A stretch of 64,000 nt of DNA. Origin: Mycobacterium sp. 852013-51886_SCH5428379. Lineage in GTDB: Bacteria > Actinomycetota > Actinomycetes > Mycobacteriales > Mycobacteriaceae. The notes beneath the pieces were generated by a model, which searched no databases, had not been told where the DNA came from, and saw nothing but the letters and a program-made list of their open reading frames with translations. A program made the translations under genes and the position numbers. The DNA is taken from assembly GCF_001665575.1 (NCBI RefSeq), contig NZ_LZSU01000022.1:120776-184775 (forward strand). Reading direction: 5' to 3'. This document shows positions 33,191-40,577 of this stretch, in pieces. Each line of letters begins with the position of its first letter. The first letter of the stretch is position 1.

Positions 33191-34200
33191 ACCCGGGCAG
33201 GTGCGGTGTCAGGTTTGATGTCGTAGAACTGCTTGGCCCACTTCCGCATGGCCATATAGGGTTTCGCGTCGATCTTGGCAAGCGCCGGATTCTCGATGTA
33301 CTTCTGGTAGCGCCAGATGTCGAGGTCCTCCCACACCGTGCGCAGGAACCGCTCCTCGACCTTCGTGCGGACCGCCTCGGGCGGCGCATCGGAGGTCTCA
33401 CCCGGCGGCTTCGGCCACCAGATCGAGTAGAACAGATTCGACACCTCGTCATCGACCGGGGTGCAGGCGAAGATCAACCGGTGATTGGACGAGCCCTCGA
33501 ACGCGCTGATCGCAAAGCCGAGACCGGAGAAGTGGCTGTGGATGCGCAGCGCCATCTTGGCCGGATCGTCACTGCGGGCGTCGGGCCATCCGGTGAGGAA
33601 GCGCCACTCCTCGTCGACGGCCTCCCAGTTCAGGCAGACCGGGGTGACGGTGGCGCCGTGGACGTAGTGGAAATGCGCGCTGTCCGGGCCGTTCTCGGCC
33701 ACGATCTGCGGATGCACCGGTTCGTTGTCGGCGCGCCGCGAGAACTCCGGATAGGGCCGGTAGTACGCGTTCGCGTCGGTCTCGAACTGCGGGAACTTGT
33801 GGAAGATGTCCGGTAGGGGCCACCGCGGTTCGCCCCCTTCGGGGTGATGCCACATGAACACACAGCCGTACTGCTCGCGCACCGGATAGACCCGCAGGCG
33901 CAGTCCCCGGTTGGGCCGGTCGGGCTGATAGGGGATGTAGCGGTTGGTGCCGTCGGGACCCCAGCGCCAGCCGTGGAAAGGGCACTCGACGCAGTCGCCG
34001 ACGACCTTGCCGCCGTGGCCGAGGTGCGCACCCAGGTGTTTGCAGTGGGCTTCCAGCAGATGGAGTTCGTCGTCGGCGTCGCGATATACGACGAGGTCCT
34101 CACCGAAGTAGTGGATCGGCACGGTCCGATCTGCCGGGAACTCGGCGGACCACCCGATCATGAACCACCCGGTGACTTTCCAGGTGAACGGAACCTTCAC
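33187..34200 (-). CDS. Rieske non-haem iron oxygenase, KshA-like
   Basis: Terminal oxygenase of 337 residues. The [2Fe-2S] Rieske site is Cys53-x-His55 and Cys73-x2-His76 (CKHLGAHLGHGG...CPFHGW). The mononuclear iron facial triad is Asp173, His176 and His181 region in GPDSAHFHYVHG. The layout resembles the steroid 9-alpha-hydroxylase oxygenase KshA but is shorter, and no reductase gene is nearby. GTG start at 34200 with GGGAGG seven bases upstream. Divergent from an epimerase-type gene; the promoter region carries a weaker copy of the 17-bp site. Likely hydroxylates an alicyclic ring; substrate is inferred only from neighbours. Confidence 0.9.
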   Translation of the reverse strand: MKVPFTWKVTGWFMIGWSAEFPADRTVPIHYFGEDLVVYRDADDELHLLEAHCKHLGAHLGHGGKVVGDCVECPFHGWRWGPDGTNRYIPYQPDRPNRGLRLRVYPVREQYGCVFMWHHPEGGEPRWPLPDIFHKFPQFETDANAYYRPYPEFSRRADNEPVHPQIVAENGPDSAHFHYVHGATVTPVCLNWEAVDEEWRFLTGWPDARSDDPAKMALRIHSHFSGLGFAISAFEGSSNHRLIFACTPVDDEVSNLFYSIWWPKPPGETSDAPPEAVRTKVEERFLRTVWEDLDIWRYQKYIENPALAKIDAKPYMAMRKWAKQFYDIKPDTAPARV

Positions 34201-34234
34201 GCCGAAACCTCCCGTGCGCGTCGATCAGCGCCAT

Positions 34235-34251
34235 ACGGAGGACATTACAGT
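34235..34251. promoter_or_regulatory. 17-bp regulon site, copy 7 (left half weak)
   Basis: ACGGAGGA-C-ATTACAGT. The right half is a perfect match, the left half keeps only ACnG. It lies between the Rieske gene (minus) and the epimerase gene (plus). TAGATT at 34253-34258 is seven bases before the ATG at 34266, so that transcript may be leaderless. Confidence 0.5.
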
Positions 34252-34265
34252 ATAGATTTCAGCCG

Positions 34266-35306
34266 ATGCGTGAGACGAATGGCGAGAGCGGCCGCCGCCA
34301 ACGGGCGCTGGTGATGGGCGCCAGCGGCAACGTCGGCGCCGCGGTGGTGCGGCGGTTGGTCGAGGCCGGACACGACGTGCGCGTACTGCTGCGCCGCAGC
34401 AGTTCGACACGGGGGATCGACGGCCTGGACGTCGAACGACACTACGGCGACGTCTTCGACACCGCGGCGATCGAGGCCGCGATGGCCGACCGTGATGTCG
34501 TGTACTACTGCGTCGTCGACACCCGGGCGCACCTCGCCGACCCGGCGCCGCTGTTCCGGACCAATGTCGACGGCCTGCGCAACGTGCTCGACGTGGCGGT
34601 GACCAAACAGCTGCAGCGCTTCGTCTTCCTGAGCACGATCGGCACCATCGCCGTGGATTCCGACGGTGGGCAGGTCGACGAGGACACCCCGTTCAACTGG
34701 CACGGCAAGGGTGGGCCCTACATCGAATCACGCCGCCGCGCCGAGGAACTCGTCTTGCGCTACGCCGCCGAGCGGGGACTGCCCGCGGTGGCCATGTGCG
34801 TGTCCAATCCGTACGGACCGCCCGACTGGGCGCCGAAACAGGGTGCCATGGTCGCCATGGCCGCCTTCGGCAAGATGCCCTGCTACATCCGGGGCGTCGG
34901 ATCGGAGGTGGTGGGAATCGACGATGTCGCCGACGCCCTGGTCCGGGCAGCCGAACACGGCCGCAACGGGCAGCGCTACATCGTGTCGGAGCGCTACATG
35001 TCGCAGCGGGAGATGTTCACCATCGCCGCAGAGGAGGTCGGGGCGCGGCCGCCCCGCTTCGGGGTGCCGATGACACTGGTCTACGCCGTCGCCGCGCTGA
35101 CGGGCGCGTCGAACCGATGGCTGCGCACCGACTTCCCGATCAACCTCGTCGCGGCGCGGCTCATCGCGCTTACCTCACCGGCCTCCCACGCCAAGGCGAG
35201 CCGGGAGCTCGGCTGGCAACCACGGCCCGCCGCCGAGTCCATCCGTCGGGCGGCTCGCTTCTACGTCGAGCGCCGCGACAACAACGAGAAGGTCATCGAT
35301 CTGTGA
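34266..35306 (+). CDS. NAD-dependent epimerase/dehydratase family protein (3-beta-HSD-like)
   Basis: Extended SDR of 346 residues. The cofactor motif GASGNVG is at about 18-24. The active-site region reads GGPYIESRRRAEEL, so the Tyr is present but the Lys of YxxxK is Arg. Similar proteins include 3-beta-hydroxysteroid dehydrogenases and cinnamoyl-CoA reductase-like enzymes; oxidation of a ring hydroxyl to the ketone needed by the next enzyme, a Baeyer-Villiger monooxygenase, would fit. No ribosome site precedes the ATG. First of six genes that each overlap the next by four bases. Confidence 0.85.
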   Translation: MRETNGESGRRQRALVMGASGNVGAAVVRRLVEAGHDVRVLLRRSSSTRGIDGLDVERHYGDVFDTAAIEAAMADRDVVYYCVVDTRAHLADPAPLFRTNVDGLRNVLDVAVTKQLQRFVFLSTIGTIAVDSDGGQVDEDTPFNWHGKGGPYIESRRRAEELVLRYAAERGLPAVAMCVSNPYGPPDWAPKQGAMVAMAAFGKMPCYIRGVGSEVVGIDDVADALVRAAEHGRNGQRYIVSERYMSQREMFTIAAEEVGARPPRFGVPMTLVYAVAALTGASNRWLRTDFPINLVAARLIALTSPASHAKASRELGWQPRPAAESIRRAARFYVERRDNNEKVIDL

Positions 35307-36922
35307 CGGCACCCGCGCGGTACGAGGCGTTGGTGGTCGGCGCCGGCTTCTCCGGTCTGTACGCCCTATACCGGTTGCGGGAACTCGGCTTCCGCACCCG
35401 GGTGCTCGAGCGGGCCGACGGCGTCGGGGGAACGTGGCTGTTCAACCGCTACCCCGGCGCCCGCTGCGACATCGAGAGTATCGAGTACTCCTACAGCTTC
35501 TCCGAGGAGATTCAGCAGGAATGGGTCTGGACGGAGACGATGCCGGCCCAGCCCGAGATCGAGGCCTACCTGAACTTCGTGGCCGACCGGCTCGATCTGC
35601 GCCGCGACATCGACTTGGGCGCCGACGTCGTCGCAATGACCTTCGATGCGGACACGGCCGAATGGACCGTCGAGACCGCGGCCGGCGACAGCTACGTCGC
35701 GCCCTACGTCGTCGCCGCCACCGGAATCCTCTCCGCCCCGCTGGATCCCGACATCCCGGGAATGGACACGTTCGCTGGGGAGTCGCTGTTCACCAGCCGG
35801 TGGCCCCGCGACGGCGTGGATCTCGCCGGCCGGCGCGTCGGGGTGATCGGCACCGGATCGACGGGTGTGCAGCTCATCCCGGTCGTCGCCCGCGACGCCG
35901 CCCAGTTGGTGGTCTTCCAGCGCTCACCGGCGTTCACGCTGCCGTGGGAGGTCCGTCGCTTCGCCCCGGGGGAACTCGACGCGCTCAAGGCCCGCTACGC
36001 CGAGATCCGGGCTGCGCAGCAGGCGCATCCGGTCGGCGCCGCGCGGCTCAGCGCGTTCTCGGTGCTGCTCGACATGCTGGTCCGTCCACCGCTGCGCACG
36101 GCCACCGACGACGAGCGGCGCCGGGCGGTGGAGGAGCACGGGGTGATGGGTGCGCTCAACTGGGGCGACGTCTTCTTCGACATCGAGGCGAACCGGATGG
36201 CCACCGCCCTCTACGGACAGGCCGTGGCACAGATCGTCCACGATCCGGACACCGCCGCCGCCCTGGTGCCGAGCCACCCGTTCGCCTGCAAGCGCCCGAT
36301 CATCGACCAGGGCTACTACGAGACGTTCAACCGGGACAACGTGACACTGGTGGATCTGCGCCGCGGCGCCATCCGCTCGGTCACCCCGACCGGCGTCTCC
36401 ACCGAACAGGGCGAACACGACCTCGACGTCATCGTTTACGCCACCGGATTCGACGCGATGACAGGCGCGCTCACCCGCATCGACGTCCGCGGCCGGGACG
36501 GCACCCTGTTGCGTGACGTGTGGGCCGACCAGGGGCCGGTCGCCTACCTGGGTATCGCCGTCGCCGGCTTCCCCAATCTGTTCACCATCCAGGGTCCCGG
36601 CAGTCCCAGTGCGGCAACGAACTTCGTCGCCGCACTGGAACAGCACGTCGAGTGGATCGGCGACTGCCTGGCCCACCTCCGGGCGCACGGACACCGCATG
36701 ATCGAGGCGCTACCCGGCCCACAGGACGACTGGGTCGACCACACCACCGCGCTCGTCGCGCCGACCGTCCTGGTGCATCCGACCTGCAAATCCTGGTACA
36801 ACGGCGCGAACGTGCCCGGCAAGAAGCGCAGATACCTCGGGTACACCGCCGGCATCCCCGAATACCGCAGGCGCTGCGACGAAATCGCGGCCGCCGGATA
36901 TACCGGGTTCGAGCTCACGTGA
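35303..36922 (+). CDS. Baeyer-Villiger-type FAD monooxygenase
   Basis: Flavin monooxygenase of 539 residues that should insert oxygen next to a ketone, giving an ester or lactone. FAD motif GAGFSG at 13-18, NADP motif GTGSTG near 183-188, the GGTWLFNRYPGARCD segment near 42-56 and KRPIIDQGYYETFNRDNV near 333 are all typical. The fingerprint FxGxxxHxxxW(P/D) is FAGESLFTSRWP (157-168), with Phe163 in place of His. GTG start overlaps the dehydrogenase stop by four bases, and a hydrolase gene follows with the same overlap, giving the classic order alcohol, ketone, ester, hydroxy acid. Confidence 0.9.
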   Translation: MTAPARYEALVVGAGFSGLYALYRLRELGFRTRVLERADGVGGTWLFNRYPGARCDIESIEYSYSFSEEIQQEWVWTETMPAQPEIEAYLNFVADRLDLRRDIDLGADVVAMTFDADTAEWTVETAAGDSYVAPYVVAATGILSAPLDPDIPGMDTFAGESLFTSRWPRDGVDLAGRRVGVIGTGSTGVQLIPVVARDAAQLVVFQRSPAFTLPWEVRRFAPGELDALKARYAEIRAAQQAHPVGAARLSAFSVLLDMLVRPPLRTATDDERRRAVEEHGVMGALNWGDVFFDIEANRMATALYGQAVAQIVHDPDTAAALVPSHPFACKRPIIDQGYYETFNRDNVTLVDLRRGAIRSVTPTGVSTEQGEHDLDVIVYATGFDAMTGALTRIDVRGRDGTLLRDVWADQGPVAYLGIAVAGFPNLFTIQGPGSPSAATNFVAALEQHVEWIGDCLAHLRAHGHRMIEALPGPQDDWVDHTTALVAPTVLVHPTCKSWYNGANVPGKKRRYLGYTAGIPEYRRRCDEIAAAGYTGFELT

Positions 36923-38043
36923 AGGTGGGCGAACGGTTGTGGCGGATCGGCCGTGACGTCGCGGGCGTGTTACCGCGCACCCATGGTGCCGTGGCGTCGA
37001 CGGGGGACTGGAACCCGTTGACAGTCGGTGGCGCCCGCGTCTTCGGCGAGGTGCTGCTCGACGAGCTGGCGCTGACCGGGATGACGCTGACGTCTCCGCC
37101 GCCCCGGCTCGAACGCACGGTGCCGTCCTGCCGGGCCGCCGCGGCGCAGCTGTCCGCGCGCGGGGTGGCCGGTGCGCACCACGTGCCCGAACCGCTGCGG
37201 GTGCGCTCGCTGCAACGACGGCGGTTCGCCGGCACCGACTTCGAGCGGCTGTCGTTCGACCACGATCCGCTGCTGCCGGATGTGTTGTGCGAGGGAGGAT
37301 GGGGCACGCCTGCCACCGCGGTGGCACACCTGATGCGGACCGTCGGTGAGCGGCGGCCGTGGCTGGTGTGGGTGCACGGCGCCGGTCAGGGCACACCCAT
37401 GGACCTGGTGGTGTCCCGAGCCCGGCACATCCGCGACCGGCTGGGCGTCAACGTCGCCCTCCCGGTGCAACCGGGATGCGGGATCCGCCGCGCGGCACCG
37501 CCGGCGTACCCGACGATGGACCCGTTGAACAACGTCGCCCAGATGATGCGCGCGGTCTCGGAAATCCGTGCCCTGGTGCGCTGGTTGCGACCGCAGGGGT
37601 CCGCTCTCGCGGTGGCCGGGGTGTCGATGGGCAGCCCGGTCGCCGGTCTGGTCGCCCATCTCGAGCCTGTCGACGCCGTCGCGCTTTTCACACCCATCTT
37701 CGGGCTCAACGCCATGATCGCCGCGCACCTCGGCCGGTGGGGGCCGTCCGTGCGGGAGACCGTGGAGCTGCTGGGTTCCGCTCCGGTGGCAGAGCTGGCG
37801 TCGATCGTCGACTACATGTCCGTCGAACCGACCGCACCGCCGCACCGCCGGCTGGTGGTCGGCGCCTGGCAGGACCAGATGGCGCGCCGCGAACCCGCCA
37901 TCGAGGTGCACCGCACCTGGGGCGGCGAACTGTACTGGCATCCCGGTAGCCATGTCGGGCACCTGTGGGCTCCTGGGGTGCGTGCGGAAACCGACAGGTT
38001 TCTGCGGGTGCTGACCGAACCCTCGAACGGAGGAGCGCGATGA
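36919..38043 (+). CDS. Alpha/beta hydrolase (probable esterase/lactonase)
   Basis: Hydrolase of 374 residues. Nucleophile Ser236 sits in GVSMGSP, the oxyanion HGAG at 153-156, and a candidate catalytic His at 345 or 348 in HPGSHVGHLW. An N-terminal region of about 140 residues precedes the core domain. GTG start overlaps the monooxygenase stop by four bases. Directly following a Baeyer-Villiger enzyme, it most likely hydrolyses the ester or lactone that enzyme makes. This is inference from order; the fold would also suit other esters. Confidence 0.85.
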   Translation: MKVGERLWRIGRDVAGVLPRTHGAVASTGDWNPLTVGGARVFGEVLLDELALTGMTLTSPPPRLERTVPSCRAAAAQLSARGVAGAHHVPEPLRVRSLQRRRFAGTDFERLSFDHDPLLPDVLCEGGWGTPATAVAHLMRTVGERRPWLVWVHGAGQGTPMDLVVSRARHIRDRLGVNVALPVQPGCGIRRAAPPAYPTMDPLNNVAQMMRAVSEIRALVRWLRPQGSALAVAGVSMGSPVAGLVAHLEPVDAVALFTPIFGLNAMIAAHLGRWGPSVRETVELLGSAPVAELASIVDYMSVEPTAPPHRRLVVGAWQDQMARREPAIEVHRTWGGELYWHPGSHVGHLWAPGVRAETDRFLRVLTEPSNGGAR

Positions 38044-39095
38044 CTCTCGGTGCAGTGCCGACTCCGCGCGGGGTGGGCGATCTCGACGCGGAGTGGCTCA
38101 GCGAGGCGTTCGGCGCCACGGTCGAGACGGTGCAGGCCGAACGGATCGCGGCCGACAGCGGCTTCTCCTCACTGCTGTATCGGCTACACCTCACCGGGAC
38201 CGGGGTGCCCGACACCGTGATCGCCAAGCTGCCCGCGGAATCCGACGCGAGGGGTGCGATGGACCTGCTCGGCGGTTACCGGCGGGAACTGGCCTACTAC
38301 CGCGACATCGCGGGACGGGCGCCGATGCCCACGCCGCAGGTGTACCTCGCGCGGATGGCCGACAACGGCGTCGACTTCGTGCTGCTCCTCGAGGATCTCG
38401 CCGGGTGGGACAACGCCGACCACCTCGCCGGTCTGTCGCTGGATCGGGTGCGTCTGGTCATCGCGCAGCTGGCCGGTCTGCACGGCTGGTCGGCCGATCC
38501 GGCCAACGCCGCTGCGCTGGAACCGTTTCCGAGCCTGGACACCCCGATCGCCCGCGATCTCCTGCTGCCGGTGTTCGCCCCGGGCTGGGAGATCTACCGG
38601 GAGCGCAGTGCCACATCGGTGCCGTCCGCGGTGGCCGCGTTCGCGGAAACCTTCGCCGAGCGGGTCGTGACGGCGCTGCCGGCACTCACCGAGCGGAGCA
38701 TGCTGCTGCACGGCGACATCCGCGCCGACAACCTGTTCTTCGACGGTGAGCGGCTCAAGGTGGTGGATTTTCAGTTCGCCGCGCGAGGTGCCGGTGCCGC
38801 CGACATCGCCTATCTCGTCACCCAGGGGCTGCCCAGCGACGTGCGCTCGGGGCGCGACGAGATTCTGGTACGCGAGTACCTGGACCGTGCGGCCGCACAC
38901 GGGTTGACCGACTACGGCTTCGACGAGGCGTGGCGGCACTACCGGCTGGCCGCTGTGTATCTGATGGTGTTGCCGGTCATCACGCTGAACGGCTGGGACG
39001 CCCTGCCGGAGCGATCGCGGCGGCTGGTGCTGACGCTGGTCGACCGGGCTGTGGCCGCCGTCGATGAGATCGGGGCACTGGAGGTGTTCGCATGA
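38040..39095 (+). CDS. APH/choline-kinase-fold phosphotransferase
   Basis: Protein-kinase-like fold of 351 residues. The catalytic loop HGDIRADN lies at 224-231 and the metal-binding DFQ at 243-245 (usually DxD or DWE). An N-terminal lobe with VIAKLP supplies the ATP-binding lysine. Such proteins are frequent in actinobacterial steroid and terpenoid clusters and may phosphorylate a hydroxyl group of the substrate; antibiotic resistance is not implied. ATG overlaps the hydrolase stop by four bases and has GGAGG upstream; its own stop overlaps the next ATG. Confidence 0.82.
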   Translation: MTLGAVPTPRGVGDLDAEWLSEAFGATVETVQAERIAADSGFSSLLYRLHLTGTGVPDTVIAKLPAESDARGAMDLLGGYRRELAYYRDIAGRAPMPTPQVYLARMADNGVDFVLLLEDLAGWDNADHLAGLSLDRVRLVIAQLAGLHGWSADPANAAALEPFPSLDTPIARDLLLPVFAPGWEIYRERSATSVPSAVAAFAETFAERVVTALPALTERSMLLHGDIRADNLFFDGERLKVVDFQFAARGAGAADIAYLVTQGLPSDVRSGRDEILVREYLDRAAAHGLTDYGFDEAWRHYRLAAVYLMVLPVITLNGWDALPERSRRLVLTLVDRAVAAVDEIGALEVFA

Positions 39096-39466
39096 GCAGG
39101 ACCGCCCGCGAGGTCGTCGAGCTGTACAACCTGGTGGTCTGGAATCAGCGGGACTTCGCGCTGGCCGACGAACTGATGGGCTCGACCGTCACCCGCCACG
39201 ACGTCGGGGAGGTCACCGTGCTCACCCACGAGCAGGCGGTCAACCGGATCGTCGAACACTGGGCGATGTTCGAGTCCATCCGCTTCGACCTCAACCTGGT
39301 GGTGGCCGGTGACGACGGTGAGCACGTGGCGATCGTGTACCAGTCGCCGATGACGCTGAAGGACGGCACGGAGATCGCGATCGCCAGCATGGAGGTCTTC
39401 CGGGTGGTCGATGGCAGGATCACCGAGGTCTGGAATTGCGGCTACAAACAAGGAGTCTGGGCGTGA
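39092..39466 (+). CDS. SnoaL/NTF2-like fold protein
   Basis: Small cone-fold protein of 124 residues (AREVVELYNLVVWNQRDFALADELM start, then a beta-rich half with IASMEVFRVVDGRITEVWNCG). The family includes ketosteroid isomerase, limonene-epoxide hydrolase-like enzymes and many binding proteins. No catalytic residues can be named with confidence. It lies between a kinase-fold gene and an F420/flavin oxidoreductase with four-base overlaps on both sides, so it is part of the pathway. Isomerisation or epoxide opening are possibilities. Confidence 0.82.
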   Translation: MSRTAREVVELYNLVVWNQRDFALADELMGSTVTRHDVGEVTVLTHEQAVNRIVEHWAMFESIRFDLNLVVAGDDGEHVAIVYQSPMTLKDGTEIAIASMEVFRVVDGRITEVWNCGYKQGVWA

Positions 39467-40539
39467 ACGGTGGGCAGGAGCGCAGCGACGGGGGAATGTC
39501 GCGGAAGGTGCTGAACGAACTGGGTTATTACCTGCTGGCCGGGGCCGGCGGTGAGGGCCCGGCGACGTTGGTCGATGAGGCCCGGCGCGGCGAGGAGCTC
39601 GGTTTCGGTACCGGATTCATCTCCGAGCGGTGGAACGTCAAAGAGGCGTCCTCGCTGACCGGCGCCGCGCTGGCGGTCACGACGCGGATGCAGATCGCCA
39701 CCGCGGCAACCAACCACAACACCCGTCACCCACTGATCACCGGATCGTGGGCGACGACGATGCACCGGCTCTCCGGCGGCCGTTTCACGCTGGGGCTGGG
39801 TCGCGGCATCGCAGCGATGTACAACGCGTTCGGGGTGCCCGCGGTGACGACCGCGCAGATGGAGGACTTCGCGCAGGTGATGCGCAAGCTGTGGCAGGGG
39901 GAGATGATCTTCGGTCACGACGGGCCGATCGGCAAGTACCCGCTGCTGTTCCTCGACCCCGACTTCCGCGAGGACATCCGGTTGGCGATCGTGGCCTTCG
40001 GCCCGCAGACCCTCGCGCTGGGTGGCCGGGAGTTCGACGACGTCATCCTGCACACCTACTTCACCCCGGAGACGCTGCAGCGAGCGGTCAAGACCGTCAA
40101 GCAGGCCGCCGAACAGGCCGGCCGCGATCCGGCGAGCGTCCGCGTGTGGTCGTGTTTCGCCACCGTCGGCGACCATCTGCCCGAGGAACTCCGGCTGAAG
40201 AAGACCGTCGCCCGGCTGGCCACCTACCTGCAGGGTTACGGCGATCTGCTGGTGAACACCAACGGGTGGGATCCGGCTGTGCTGCAACGGTTCCGCGACG
40301 ATCCGGTGGTGCAGTCGGTGCCCGGCGGAATCGACCACAAGGCCAGCGCCGAACAGATCGAGCACATCGCCACCCTCATCCCGGACGAGTGGCTCGAACC
40401 CGCCGCGACCGGATCGCCGCAGCAGTGCGTCGAGAGGGTGCGCAAGGAGTTCGACTACGGCGCCGACGCGGTCATCATGCACGGCGCAACCCCCGACGAA
40501 CTGGCACCGATCGTCACCGAATACGCGATCTCGGTGTAG
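39463..40539 (+). CDS. Luciferase-like (LLM class) flavin/F420 oxidoreductase
   Basis: Bacterial-luciferase-fold TIM barrel of 358 residues (LGFGTGFISERWNVKEA, RFTLGLGRGIAAMYNAFG, VIMHGATPDELAP). Mycobacterial members usually use coenzyme F420. GTG start at 39463 shares four bases with the previous stop and has AGGAG eight bases upstream; an ATG at 39496 is also possible. Last gene of the coupled six-gene operon. It could oxidise an alcohol or reduce an enone. The stop codon lies in a hairpin (40533-40569) that separates it from the convergent carboxyltransferase gene. Confidence 0.87.
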   Translation: MNGGQERSDGGMSRKVLNELGYYLLAGAGGEGPATLVDEARRGEELGFGTGFISERWNVKEASSLTGAALAVTTRMQIATAATNHNTRHPLITGSWATTMHRLSGGRFTLGLGRGIAAMYNAFGVPAVTTAQMEDFAQVMRKLWQGEMIFGHDGPIGKYPLLFLDPDFREDIRLAIVAFGPQTLALGGREFDDVILHTYFTPETLQRAVKTVKQAAEQAGRDPASVRVWSCFATVGDHLPEELRLKKTVARLATYLQGYGDLLVNTNGWDPAVLQRFRDDPVVQSVPGGIDHKASAEQIEHIATLIPDEWLEPAATGSPQQCVERVRKEFDYGADAVIMHGATPDELAPIVTEYAISV

Positions 40540-40569
40540 TCCGTCGCGCCCAGCGCAACCAACTACACC
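40533..40569. terminator. Hairpin between convergent operons
   Basis: Arms GGTGTAGT (40533-40540) and ACTACACC (40562-40569) pair perfectly, with an inner GCGC/GCGC stem. The hairpin includes the stop codon of the luciferase-like gene and ends eight bases before the stop of the carboxyltransferase gene, so it may end transcription from both sides. Confidence 0.5.
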
Positions 40570-40577
40570 CAAAATCG

